Part shown: positions 38,710 through 48,434 of the stretch, piece by piece
Position numbering within the stretch: the stretch's first letter is position 1
Layout of the letters: the number at the start of each line of letters is the position of its first letter
Assembly: GCF_022513635.1 (NCBI RefSeq)
Contig: NZ_JAKWBL010000001.1
Span: forward strand, 868,001-932,000
Direction: 5' to 3'
DNA: 64,000 nt
Origin: Paraniabella ginsengisoli
GTDB taxonomy: Bacteria; Bacteroidota; Bacteroidia; Chitinophagales; Chitinophagaceae
The notes under the pieces: generated by a model
What the model was told of the DNA's origin: nothing
The model's database searches: none
What the model saw: the letters and a program-made list of their open reading frames with translations, nothing else
Program-made: the position numbers and the translations under genes

Positions 38710-39849
38710 ATGGCAACACTAAGTTTTGAGCTACAACACAAGGATCAGAAGTCCAATGCGCGGGCAGGGGTAATTACTACCGATCACGGCGAAATACAAA
38801 CGCCCATTTTTATGCCGGTTGGCACTGTCGGAAGTGTGAAAGGAGTATCACAGCAATTGCTACAAAGCGATGTTAAAGCACAGATTATTTTAGGAAATAC
38901 TTATCATTTATACCTAAGACCGGGAACAGATGTACTTGAAAAAGCTGGAGGTTTGCACCAGTTTAATCATTGGGATAAACCTATACTCACCGATAGTGGT
39001 GGTTACCAGGTTTTTTCTTTAGCAGGAACCAGAAAAATAAAAGAAGAAGGGGTCACCTTTCAATCGCATATAGATGGAAGTAAACATTTATTTACACCTG
39101 AAAAGGTGATGGACATACAGCGAAGTATCGGCGGCGACATTATTATGGCTTTCGATGAATGTCCGCCTGGCGGAAGTGATTATGGATATGCGCATAAAAG
39201 CATGGAATTGACACATCGCTGGCTGGATCGTTGTTTTACACAATTTAATGCTACACCTGATAAATACGGCTATACACAGAATTTATTTCCCATTGTGCAA
39301 GGCGGAACTTTTAAAGATTTGCGGAAACAATCCTGCGAATATATTGCTTCGAAAGATGCCCCGGGCAATGCTATTGGCGGATTAAGCGTTGGCGAACCCG
39401 AACCGGTGATGTATGAAATCTGCGATTGGTGTTGCCAGCATTTGCCACAACAGAAGCCGCGCTATTTAATGGGTGTAGGAACGCCATGGAATATTTTAGA
39501 ATGTATTGGACTGGGCATTGATATGTTTGATTGTGTGATGCCAACCAGAAATGGCCGCAACGCCATGTTGTTCACAACACAGGGAGTTATTAATATTGAT
39601 AATAAAAAATGGGAGTTTGATTTTTCTCCGATAGATGAAGCATTGCCTTGCGAAATGAGTCAATATTATTCCAAATCGTATTTACGGCATTTGTTTAAAG
39701 CCAAGGAACTACTTGCGCTTACCATTGCCAGCGTTCATAATTTAAGCTTTTATTTATGGCTTGTGGGCGAAGCAAGAAAACATATTGTAACAGGCGATTA
39801 CGCAAGTTGGAAAGAAGAAATGGTGCTGAAGTTGAAGACGAGATTGTGA
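38710..39849 (+). CDS. tgt: tRNA-guanine(34) transglycosylase (queuine tRNA-ribosyltransferase)
   Basis: It exchanges G34 for preQ1 in tRNAs with GUN anticodons. The 379-aa intact protein shows TPIFMPVGTVGSVKGV, ILGNTYHLYLRPG, ILTDSGGYQVFSL (with the active-site Asp), FDECPPGG, ALPxGLS-type GLSVGEPEPVMYEI, and MFDCVMPTRNGRNAMLF with the second Asp. The three zinc-site cysteines usual near the C-terminus are not all present (EALPCEMSQYYSKSYLRHLF). Many Bacteroidota Tgt proteins have altered residues here, but this deserves a check. Confidence 0.96.
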   Translation: MATLSFELQHKDQKSNARAGVITTDHGEIQTPIFMPVGTVGSVKGVSQQLLQSDVKAQIILGNTYHLYLRPGTDVLEKAGGLHQFNHWDKPILTDSGGYQVFSLAGTRKIKEEGVTFQSHIDGSKHLFTPEKVMDIQRSIGGDIIMAFDECPPGGSDYGYAHKSMELTHRWLDRCFTQFNATPDKYGYTQNLFPIVQGGTFKDLRKQSCEYIASKDAPGNAIGGLSVGEPEPVMYEICDWCCQHLPQQKPRYLMGVGTPWNILECIGLGIDMFDCVMPTRNGRNAMLFTTQGVINIDNKKWEFDFSPIDEALPCEMSQYYSKSYLRHLFKAKELLALTIASVHNLSFYLWLVGEARKHIVTGDYASWKEEMVLKLKTRL

Positions 39850-39867
39850 TCTGTATATGAACAGAGA

Positions 39868-40970
39868 TTATTTAGGTGTTGTAAAGTACAATCGTACCGC
39901 AACACAAAAGAACACGATATTAGGCAACCAGGCAGCAAGGAAAGGAGAGAAGTTGCCTTTAACAGCAAATACAGTTGAGAATTGATCGGCGATAATGAAC
40001 ACAGCCGCAATCAAAATACCCAAAGCCATATGCAACCCGCTGCCTCCGCGGGTTTTTCTGCAGGCAATAACAGCGCCTATAATTGTAAGCAGCAAAACGG
40101 TAAATGGTGTTGCCGAACGCTTGTATAGCTCTACCTTCAATGTATTAAGTCCTTCAGTGCCTCTGAGTTCTTCCTTCTTAATAAAGTCTATTAGTTGAGG
40201 CGTAGTAAGTTTATCTTTTTGATATTCGTCGCGTATAAGTTCTGTAGGCAATATATTCAGCTTTACGTCTTTCTCGGTATAATATTTTACACGTTCGCCC
40301 AGGCTGTCAACAAAACGTTCTACAACATTTGTTGCCACCCATCTTTTCTTTTTCCCGGTTGTGTCCCATTTTAGCGCTTCAGCACGCAGGTTGTAAACAA
40401 CTTTTCCTTTTTTACGCGCTCCATAAAAAATATGCCGCTGGTCTGTGTTTCAGGATTAAAGTTCTTTATGCCCATGTAGGAAATGCTGTCTATGCGTTTA
40501 TAAAAGCAATTGGAGCAACTGGTTTCCTGACGGTTTTTCAGCGGGTTGTGCTTGTCAAGCTTTTGCTGCATAAATGTAGTGTAAATCACATTGGCTTTTG
40601 GAATAAAATAATACCTGCCCATAAACAACACAGCGGCCAGCAAAATGCCTCCAATTATATATGGCCTTAAATAACGATTGAAAGATGTGCCGCTGGCCAG
40701 TATTGCAATTACTTCGCTTCGCATGGCCATTTTGCTGGTAAAGAATATAACAGCAATAAATACAAATAATGGAAACAGCAAACTCCAGATGAAAGGAATA
40801 AAGCCTATATAATATTGTGTAAAGATTTCCCAATTGCTCAATCCGGTTTTTACAAAGTCGTCTGTCTTTTCGCTGCTATCAACGGCAACCGCGATAACAG
40901 TAAATAATAACATACAAAATATAAATGTTACTAGCAGACGTTTTAATATAAACCAGTCGATTATCTTCAT
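39868..40970 (-). CDS. LptF/LptG (YjgP/YjgQ) family permease (frameshift)
   Basis: An inner-membrane permease of the lipopolysaccharide export machine. Typical parts: KIIDWFILKRLLVTFIFCML, FVFIAVIFFTSKMAMRSEVIAILASGTS-like opening helices, a periplasmic jellyroll-like middle with SISYMGIKNFNPETQTSG, and C-terminal helices (PFTVLLLTIIGAVIACRK, GSGLHMALGILIAAVFIIAD). The break near 40375 is in an A/T run. About 366 aa. Which of LptF or LptG it is cannot be decided without a tree. A box TATTTTTG lies eight bases before the ATG. Confidence 0.92.
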
Positions 40971-41097
40971 TCAGCCGCCAAAAATAGTTGAATTTTGATA
41001 TTTAATACATTGTGATCAATATTTTAGGAAGGATTTTGCAAGAACGCGTTTAGGTTCCCTGTATACTACATGTCGTTTATGTAGGATGAATTGTGAT

Positions 41098-41160
41098 CGG
41101 GACGATAAAACGAGCGTGGCAATACCGATACCATATATTTATTGCCGGTCAAATAAAACC
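41098..41160. repeat. Dispersed intergenic repeat, copy 2
   Basis: It begins CGGGACGATAAAACGAGCG, then GTGGCAATA, GATACCATATATT and GGTCAAATAAAA, matching 25377-25440 at most positions. In this copy GGCAATA and TATTGCC could pair; that pairing is not kept in the other copy. Confidence 0.75.
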
Positions 41161-41238
41161 TTGTTTACATGTTTCAAAGCATGGAATATCTGGTGCAATC
41201 GTTTCCGTAAATACACTGCTGTTAAAACTGTAAGATAA

Positions 41239-41270
41239 TTTGCTGAACCACTTGCCTTTAATTATCTTTA
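41239..41270 (+). promoter_or_regulatory. Promoter for citrate synthase
   Basis: TTTG (41239-41242), 20 nt, then TATCTTTA (41263-41270) fits the Bacteroidota -33/-7 pattern with one mismatch. Transcription would start near 41277, about 40 nt before the ATG at 41318. Confidence 0.6.
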
Positions 41271-41317
41271 GCGCGAACGCTTACCCGAATAATCAAAGAA
41301 CAAATATTTTACGTGTT

Positions 41318-42642
41318 ATGGAAATGCTGAAACAAAAGTTTAAGGCGCAGGCTGATAAGCTGGGCGATGAAATTAAAGCTATACTGAAAGAACATGGAGA
41401 TACGGTCATTGGTGAAACAACGCTTGCCCAGGTTTATCAGGGGATGCGCGGTATGACAGCATTGATTACAGAAACTTCTTTATTGGACGCTCAGGATGGA
41501 ATACGCTTTAGAAGACATTCGATAGATGAACTAAGGGAGAAATTACCAAAAGCTAATGGCGGTAGCGAACCCCTGCCAGAGGCTTTGTTTTACCTGATGT
41601 TGGTTGGAGAAATACCTACTTTGGAAGAAGTGGAAAACCTTACTTCGATATTACAACGCCGGAGCCATGTACCTTCTTATGTTTTTGAGACCATGAGTGC
41701 GCTTCCTAAAGAAACGCATCCGATGACCATGTTTGTGGTGGGAATTATGGCGTTGCAAGGTGGAAGTACTTTTGCAAAAAGATATGCGGAGGGGATGAGT
41801 AAAAAAGATTATTGGGCTGCTACGTTTGAAGATACTTTAGATCTGATTGCACGCATTCCGCATATTGCTGCATATGTATATCGCCGCAAATACAAACAGG
41901 GCAAGGCTTTGCAGCCAGACGGCTTACTGGATTGGGCTGGCAACTTTGCACATATGCTGGGTTATGACGACGAACAGTTTAAAGAACTGATGCGTTTGTA
42001 TATGGTGATTCATGCTGACCATGAAGGTGGCAATGTTTCTGCGCATACAACGCACTTGGTGGGTTCTGCACTTAGCGATCCTTATTTGAGCTATGCTGCC
42101 GGTATGAATGGATTGGCAGGGCCTTTACATGGTTTGGCTAATCAGGAGGTGATTAAGTGGATATTTGAAATGCAGAAGGAATTAAACACTGACGAACCAA
42201 CGGCTGAGCAGATTAAAGAATATGTAGAAAAGACTTTGTCGGAAGGTAAAGTTGTTCCTGGTTACGGTCATGCTGTACTTCGTAAAACTGATCCTCGTTT
42301 TTCGGCGCAGATGGACTTTGGGAAAAAGCATATGCCTGACGATCCCTTGGTGAACACCGTTTGGCGGATATATGAAACGGTGCCACCTATTTTACAATCT
42401 TTAGGAAAAGTAAAAATCCATGGCCTAATGTAGATGCGCACAGCGGCGCATTGCTGGTACATTACGGAATGGTTGAGTATGAATACTACACCGTGCTTTT
42501 CGCTGTAAGCCGTTCGCTGGGTGTTCTTTCGAGCCTTTGTTGGGACAGAGCGTTAGGTATGCCTCTTGAAAGACCAAAATCAATAACGACCGCTGCTGTA
42601 AAAAGGTGGTTGAATAAGGAAGTAGAGAATTTAGGAGATTGA
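41318..42642 (+). CDS. Citrate synthase, eukaryote-like type (frameshift)
   Basis: It condenses oxaloacetate and acetyl-CoA at the entry of the TCA cycle. The sequence resembles mitochondrial-type citrate synthases: [77 protein letters not shown] and [16 protein letters not shown]. After the break near 42417 (an A lost) it reads [19 protein letters not shown] and [16 protein letters not shown], with catalytic His and Asp/Arg positions in place. The start at 41318 (MEMLKQKF) is preferred over 41240, which lies within the promoter. Confidence 0.94.
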
Positions 42643-42761
42643 TTTTTAAAATTTCTATTTTTGATTAAATTTTTAATTCTTTACGGCTTGTGGCTTTTTG
42701 GTACGGTTTTTTGGGTATGTAATTAAAGAAATTAATTAGTTAATACTAAAACAGTTAAATT

Positions 42762-43031
42762 ATGAAAAATAAAGACAAAATCTTGCTTGGTATTTTAGGT
42801 GCAGCGGCGGCAGGCGTAGCAATAGGGTTATTGTTTTACACCGAAGAAGGGAAAAAAACAAGAAAGAAAATTAAACATACTGCTGACGATTGGGCCGACT
42901 CATTAGGTAGCCTTATCGAATCAGGAAAAGAAAATCTGTCGGATCTCTCCCACAAGGCGAAGGCAAATTTTAAGAAAGTAAAGAGCAAAGCACAAGATGC
43001 TTCAGAAGAATATTCCAATCAGATAAGCTAA
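42762..43031 (+). CDS. YtxH domain protein
   Basis: 89 aa. A short glycine/alanine-rich membrane helix (GILGAAAAGVAIGLLFY) is followed by TEEGKKTRKKI and a long charged helix with repeated SLIESGKENLSDLSHKAK-type heptads. This is the YtxH layout. First of a tight trio with the holin-like gene and the gene at 43467, a grouping often linked to envelope stress in Bacteroidota (inference). Confidence 0.85.
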   Translation: MKNKDKILLGILGAAAAGVAIGLLFYTEEGKKTRKKIKHTADDWADSLGSLIESGKENLSDLSHKAKANFKKVKSKAQDASEEYSNQIS

Positions 43032-43136
43032 TATAATCGTTAGCTGAAAGGGGGTTGCCCGTAGGTTTTTCATAATAGCATTTATTGTGACAAATTTTGC
43101 AGGCAACCTTTTTATTTAACTACTCAAACTAATTCC

Positions 43137-43474
43137 ATGTTCGATATAAAAGACAAGTTAGATGACATTGTTGATAATGTAGAAGACATAGCGAAAACTT
43201 ATTATCGACTATCGACTGTACGCATCGCGGACAAAGGAAGCAAACTAGGAGCTTCTTTAGTTCTCAGCTTTTTTTATTTGGCCTCTTTCTTTTTGCCATG
43301 TTTTTTGCCTGCCTTGGACTAAGCTGGTGGATCGGGCAAAAGTTAAATAATCAAATGCTGGGCTTCTTCATAGTAGCTGGCGGGTTGTTTTTAGTGTTAT
43401 TAATAATTGTATTATTGAAAAAGAAGATTATAAACCTGATCAGAAACATTGTTATAAATAAAATTTATGGCTAA
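43137..43474 (+). CDS. Phage-holin-like (DUF1469/Holin-X type) membrane protein (frameshift)
   Basis: The N-terminal amphipathic helix (DDIVDNVEDIAKTYYRLSTV) is followed by two hydrophobic segments. After restoring a T lost near 43298 these read FFYLASFFLFAMFFACLGLS and GFFIVAGGLFLVLLIIVLLK. The protein ends KIYG at 43474, overlapping the next gene by 8 bp (ATGGCTAA). About 112 aa. Despite the family name these are usually house proteins of the inner membrane, not lysis holins. Confidence 0.75.
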
Positions 43475-43883
43475 ACCTAATATTGATAATTACGAAGATT
43501 TGATGGACGAGAAAGACCGTCTCAAATCCAGGCTGACAGAGAGTAAAGCGAATATAAAACAGGCCTTTGAAGGGATAAAGGATGAATTAAATCCTTTTGC
43601 TGCTGTAAAAGAAATGACACATGGCGCATTGCAGACAAGTACAACCAACCCGCTTGTTAAGTTTGGAATTAAAAGGGCCACGGAATTTTTAATAGGAAAA
43701 GTATTATTAAAACGTGCAGGGTGGCTGCCGCGATTAATAGTGCCGTTTGTGGTAAGAGAAATTGCGACACGAACAATTGGCGTAAAAGCTGATGAAAAAA
43801 TTGCCAGCACACTTAGAAATACAGCCGATAAATTACGGGAGGTTGACATACCACAGCTTTCTAAAGGCAAAAAAGCTCAATAA
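43467..43883 (+). CDS. Hypothetical protein of the YtxH/holin-like trio
   Basis: 138 aa, no signal peptide. An N-terminal charged helical part (YEDLMDEKDRLKSRLTESKA) precedes a mildly hydrophobic section (ATEFLIGKVLLKRAGWLPRL, IVPFVVREIATRTIGV) and a charged tail. I do not recognise a named family. The 8-bp overlap with the holin-like gene indicates translational coupling. Confidence 0.75.
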   Translation: MAKPNIDNYEDLMDEKDRLKSRLTESKANIKQAFEGIKDELNPFAAVKEMTHGALQTSTTNPLVKFGIKRATEFLIGKVLLKRAGWLPRLIVPFVVREIATRTIGVKADEKIASTLRNTADKLREVDIPQLSKGKKAQ

Positions 43884-43950
43884 CTATTTCAGCAAAATCT
43901 TATTGGATAAATTAATTGTTTCCTTTAATTTCGCTCTCCACTAATTTAAC

Positions 43951-44023
<73 letters not shown>

Positions 44024-44030
44024 CCGAAGT

Positions 44031-44060
44031 AAAGGCTTTACATGATTGTAAAGCCTTTTT
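44031..44060 (+). terminator. Terminator after tRNA-Ala
   Basis: AAAGGCTTTAC (44031-44041) and GTAAAGCCTTT (44048-44058) form an 11-bp stem with a 6-nt loop, running into a T5 stretch. Confidence 0.88.
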
Positions 44061-44252
44061 AGTTTATTTTCCCAATAAAATTTTATAGCTAATTATGCTT
44101 TAAAGTTGTTGAGTATTAGAATTATACCTTATAAAGCTCCACTACTTTGGTTAATAGGGGACTGGAGAAAATAAGGTGGGTGATCAGAAATACCTGGCTT
44201 GGCTTATATATCTTAGTTTAAATACTTTGATTCGAACACTTTATTTTACGTT

Positions 44253-44900
44253 ATGAAAAGAAAAATACATAAAGGCGAAATTTATGATAAAGAGAGAACT
44301 AAAGGAAAACTGATAACTGCAGTCGGTAAAATCCTTGTTAAAGAAGGATACAAAAATATAAGAATTAATAAAATTGAAACGGTATCCGGTGTCTCCAAAA
44401 AATTAATTTATAAATACTTTGGAAATTTAGATGGCTTGATTAAAGCGTATCTTAATCAAGTAGACTTCTGGAAAATGGAAGAACAGAAGCTGACAGAAAA
44501 TGAAGCACCCGTATTACCGGATATTACCGAAGCTTTCATGGCAAAACTTCTTAGAGATGATTTCGATTATCTGCAAAAATCCACTGAAATGCAAAAAATT
44601 ATTCTGTGGGGCATTTCGGAGAAAAATAAAGCTATAAAAACCTTGTCTGATGAGCGGGAAGAACTAGGCGAGATAATATTGAATAAAGCAGATGAAATTT
44701 TTGAAGGAACCAATGTCGACTATCGGCCAACAGTTGCGATCTTTGTTGCCGCCATCTATTATACCATCCTTCATGCAAAATCGAATCGCAGCACAATGTG
44801 TGGCATTGATGTAACTACGCAGGAAGGTAGAGACAGAATTTTCAAAGCCCTGGAGCGTCTACTTGGCTTGACTTACAAATATTCAAACGTCGCTATATAA
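44253..44900 (+). CDS. TetR/AcrR family transcriptional regulator
   Basis: 215 aa. The helix-turn-helix part is TKGKLITAVGKILVKEGYKN, IRINKIETVSGVSKKLIYKY, FGNLDGLIKAYL, the normal TetR start with the KYF/YF signature. The C-terminal ligand domain is helical (EMQKIILWGISEKNKAIKTL, VAIFVAAIYYTILHAKSN). It precedes the alpha-oxoamine-synthase-like gene by 166 bp on the same strand, so it could regulate it (inference). Confidence 0.92.
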   Translation: MKRKIHKGEIYDKERTKGKLITAVGKILVKEGYKNIRINKIETVSGVSKKLIYKYFGNLDGLIKAYLNQVDFWKMEEQKLTENEAPVLPDITEAFMAKLLRDDFDYLQKSTEMQKIILWGISEKNKAIKTLSDEREELGEIILNKADEIFEGTNVDYRPTVAIFVAAIYYTILHAKSNRSTMCGIDVTTQEGRDRIFKALERLLGLTYKYSNVAI

Positions 44901-45066
44901 GTCCTCAACGCTCATCTATATTCAGATAGATAATAATGCTAGCCAGTATATGTTGCATCCTATACAATTAAACTTTTGCTTTAAATAAATTGTTACTATC
45001 CGGTGAAAAATAGTGCTACTTCTATTTGATTTCTTTCTAATTTTCAGTCCTGAATTTAACCGCTTT

Positions 45067-46346
45067 ATGAATCACGAAACTTTGTTAAAAGCAATCGATC
45101 ACTCTATTACTGAAGGAGTTGAAAAGGGTATATTACATCTGATTCAGGAAGGCAACTTGGCTATTAATAACACCATTGTTATTAATAGGTATCAGCTTCA
45201 TAACTTTACATCATGCAGTTATTTAGGGCTTGAACATGATCCGCGCCTGAAGAATGCTGCAATTGATGCTATTAACAGGTTTGGAACACAATTCTCTGAA
45301 TCCAGGGCCTATGTATCTTTAGAACTTTATGATGAATTAGAATCTTTGATGGGCCATATATTTGATGCACCTTGTCTTATAGCCCCGTCTACTACCTTGG
45401 CCCATCTTTCTGCTATACCCGTGTTACTTAATAGTGAGGATGCTGTTATCGTTGATCAGCAGCTACATAATTCTGTTTTGAGTGGGATTAATACTTTCAG
45501 AGCTAATTGGCCACTTCACTTTGAGGTGCTCAGACATAATCGAATCGATCTTTTGGAGGAGCGGATAAAAGTTTTGCAAAAAAGATTTAAGCGAGTTTGG
45601 TATTTTGCAGATGGCATTTATTCGATGTTTGGAGATCGCTTTCCTCTGAAGGATGTATTTACTTTTCTGAATAGATATCCTGCATTCTATGCATATATTG
45701 ATGACGCTCACGGTATGAGTATTTTCGGCAGAAATGGAAGAGGCTTTGTTTTAGGTAATAAGCAGATACATCGTAAGATGATTGTTGCTTCTTCGATGGC
45801 GAAAGGTTTTGCGACTGGCGGCGGAATACTGGTATTTCCTGATAAAGAATTGGCAAGGAAAGTTAGAACTTGTGGCACAACCTTCAACTCTTCAGGACCT
45901 TTGCAACCGGCAATATTGGGAGCGGCAATCGCCTCTGCAAAAATTCACTTGACAGATGAGATATACGTTCTTCAGGATGAACTAACCAAAAGGATACAAT
46001 ATGCACGTGAACTATTTAAAAAACATCTCTACCGTTAATCTCAAATTACGACTCAGCTATTTTTTTCGTGGCAACTTCCAGAGCTGAATTGGCTTGTGAA
46101 ATTGTTGAACAAATGATGAAAAGGGGATTTTTATTAAATCTGGGTATATTCCCTGCAGTATCTCATAAGCATTCTGGTGTCAGGTTTACCATCACTGTTC
46201 TACAATCATTCGAATGCATAGAGCAGATGGTAAATGCTTTAAATGAAGAGTTTGCTGACACCTTAAAGCGCCATCACTATTCTGTTGAGCAAATAAAAAT
46301 TGCGTTCAAAACCATTGTTGATACTGGCTCTGCCTCAATGAATTAA
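45067..46346 (+). CDS. Alpha-oxoamine-synthase-like PLP enzyme (frameshift)
   Basis: An aminotransferase class I/II fold protein near the 8-amino-7-oxononanoate / serine palmitoyltransferase group: FTSCSYLGLEHDPRLKNAA, AYIDDAHGMSIFGRNGRGF and SSMAKGFATGGGILVF with the PLP lysine. Family members usually have GSGGSR where this has QFSESRAYVS, so it is divergent. The break near 46030 joins KKHL to LPLISNYDSAIFFVATSR. About 426 aa. It would condense an amino acid with an acyl-CoA. The start at 45067 (MNHETLL) is preferred over 45013. Confidence 0.8.
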
Positions 46347-46739
46347 TAAAAGACAAGAAATATTTCTAACGATTGGCACACAATAAAGCACCCCCATCAA
46401 AAGGGGAGGTGCTTGGCGTTTCCAGATAAAGCTCACGGCGTGGTTTTTCATCAAACTAGCTTAAGGTCATTTATTCATCATAGGTTGATCAATAATTTTA
46501 ATAATAGGTGAGCGAATATATCACTATTTGGTGATAAAATGAAAATGCTGAGATTGTTTTGTACATAACAAGTATTTTTCATTCGCACCGGACGAGTGCG
46601 AGATAATTGATCAAAAGCGAGGGTGTTGACAAGAAATGTAATAAAAAAAAACTATATGTACACAATGCATTTTAGCATCGCCAGCACTATACAAAAAATG
46701 GATATATTTGACATTCTTATAAAATGAAATATCGGTATA
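46347..46739. other. Intergenic region with two short hairpins
   Basis: AAGCACC/GGTGCTT with inner CCC/GGG (46386-46414) and TCGCAC/GTGCGA (46583-46601) are the only structures I see. The first may be a weak terminator for the upstream gene, though it lacks a T run on that strand. No coding frame is convincing here. Confidence 0.45.
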
Positions 46740-47092
46740 GTGATAGGTAATACAAAAAATATATTCATCAAAGCCACTACCTTTCTAATAGCTGTTTTGC
46801 TGTTCCTTCCCTGTTCAGCCAAAAGAGAGATCAAACAAATTCTTGATCTACCAATTGCCGATCTATCAATAAAAGTTAATAAAGCTCCTGCTTGTCATAC
46901 ATTTTTAAGAGCGAATTATGACAGAAGCTCAGCTGCATCATTTCACAAAAAAATGTTGACAAGTCTCTGCATGCGTTTGACCCTTTCAATTGGCAAAACT
47001 CGAAAATTGGCTATATCGAATTAGCTTTTTCTGAAAACGATTATGCTAGATCAGTCCTTATTTATATCCTTCACCAGCAATATCTGATTTGA
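46740..47092 (+). CDS. Small secreted hypothetical protein (frameshift)
   Basis: The N-terminus is a signal peptide (FIKATTFLIAVLLFLPCSAK). After a break near 46950 in an A7 run it continues KNVDKSLHAFDPFNWQNSK and IGYIELAFSENDYARSVLI, ending at 47092. The start is uncertain: GTG at 46740 is in frame, while an ATG at 46724 would need another correction. About 117 aa. No family recognised. Lies just upstream of the DoxD gene. Confidence 0.45.
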
Positions 47093-47180
47093 TTTTTGAT
47101 TGATTGAATCTGTAACTCCAATAACGATACTTATTGGCGGTTTCAGATGCATCAAATTATCTAATTTCAAATCCATAAGA

Positions 47181-48191
47181 ATGGAAAAAAATACATATTT
47201 GAATCAGGGGTTATATACCCTGGCATTACGCTTGGTGGTAGGTTGGACTTATTTCTCAGCTTTCTGGAGAAGATTAATCTTAGAAAATAAACTCAACCCG
47301 GACGAGGCCGGATATATCGGCGAAAAATTCAATCATTTTCTGCCAAACGCATTGGGTATAAAACCCATTATAGAATATTTGGTATCTAGCCCTGATGCAC
47401 TTTGGTGGGCTATGAGCATTTTTACGATCGTCGAAGGGATAGCAGGCTTATTATTCATATTCGGTTTATTTACCCGTCTGATGAGCATTGTTGTATTTAG
47501 CTTAGCCTTCGGTATTCTCCTGGCATCCGGCTGGCTGGGAACCACTTGTTTGGATGAATGGCAGATTGGCGTACTTGGTGTAGCTGCCGGGTTTACAGTT
47601 TTTCTTTCTGGCGGTGGGCAATATTCCCTGGATGCTTATTTTATAAAGAAAAAGCTTTTTACAGGGAGTAAGTGGTTTAAGCTTTTAGGTTCAGGGATGT
47701 TACCACTTGAAGGCAAAGGGTTACGTATGACTGTTCTGACAGGTTCTATTTTAATTTTAGGATTAACCTTATTTACGAATCAATACTTTCATGGCGGCGT
47801 ATATGGAAAGCTGCACAATCTTTCCGTTCGTCCACACGTCGACATTAGCAATACATATATTAAAGGTAATACTTTATCATTCACCGTTTTTCGGGACGAG
47901 GGAGCAGATGTGTATGGCTCTTTTCTTATCGGTATAAAATTGGCCGATAAAGAAGGTAATATTGTTTTCGGACAGAAACAAGAACACCTTTCGAAATTAA
48001 CAACTGGTCATATAAAGAATGCATATGTTGCTAAGGTGAAACCTGGCAAGCATAGCTTAATACTGCCCTTGGGGGCCAAAGCAACGATTCAGTTTATCGA
48101 TGAAAAATTCAGCTTTTTACAAGGAAGTTATACTTTGGAGTTGGTGGACATAAGCGGAATTACATGGAAGGAAAGTGTAGAAGTCAATTAA
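47181..48191 (+). CDS. DoxD/DoxA-type membrane protein (TQO small-subunit-like)
   Basis: 336 aa. The first half is the DoxX/DoxD-like domain: LALRLVVGWTYFSAFWRRLI, ALWWAMSIFTIVEGIAGLLF, FGLFTRLMSIVVFSLAFGIL and CLDEWQIGVLGVAAGFTVF. The second half, after a further helix, is a DoxA-like periplasmic beta domain (NTYIKGNTLSFTVFRDEGAD, LILPLGAKATIQFID). In Acidianus these two are separate subunits of thiosulfate:quinone oxidoreductase; fused forms occur in Bacteroidota. The activity here is not known. The start at 47181 avoids a non-hydrophobic extension. Confidence 0.85.
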   Translation: MEKNTYLNQGLYTLALRLVVGWTYFSAFWRRLILENKLNPDEAGYIGEKFNHFLPNALGIKPIIEYLVSSPDALWWAMSIFTIVEGIAGLLFIFGLFTRLMSIVVFSLAFGILLASGWLGTTCLDEWQIGVLGVAAGFTVFLSGGGQYSLDAYFIKKKLFTGSKWFKLLGSGMLPLEGKGLRMTVLTGSILILGLTLFTNQYFHGGVYGKLHNLSVRPHVDISNTYIKGNTLSFTVFRDEGADVYGSFLIGIKLADKEGNIVFGQKQEHLSKLTTGHIKNAYVAKVKPGKHSLILPLGAKATIQFIDEKFSFLQGSYTLELVDISGITWKESVEVN

Positions 48192-48434
48192 CGACCCTTA
48201 AAAATTTTGATAGTGTAATTATAAATTAAACGAGTTTTACATTCGTATGATTTTTCATGAAAGGATAGTCGTTTTTATCATTGTGAATCAATTGATAAAG
48301 GGCGTAAGAGCGGAGACATTGTTAAAATCTTGAATAATTTGCGCTAATTTATTATTTTTATTTAACCGCTATTCATTCTGATAGCAGATGCATGAAAACC
48401 ATACCTCTTTATTTAGAACGGGACAATAATATGT

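Larger units (their letters stand above)
40971..41317. other. Intergenic region with dispersed repeat and citrate synthase promoter
   Basis: This 347-bp gap holds the -7 box of the minus-strand permease gene (just above 40978), the second copy of the dispersed repeat (41098-41160) and the citrate synthase promoter (41239-41270). I see no gene. Confidence 0.6.
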
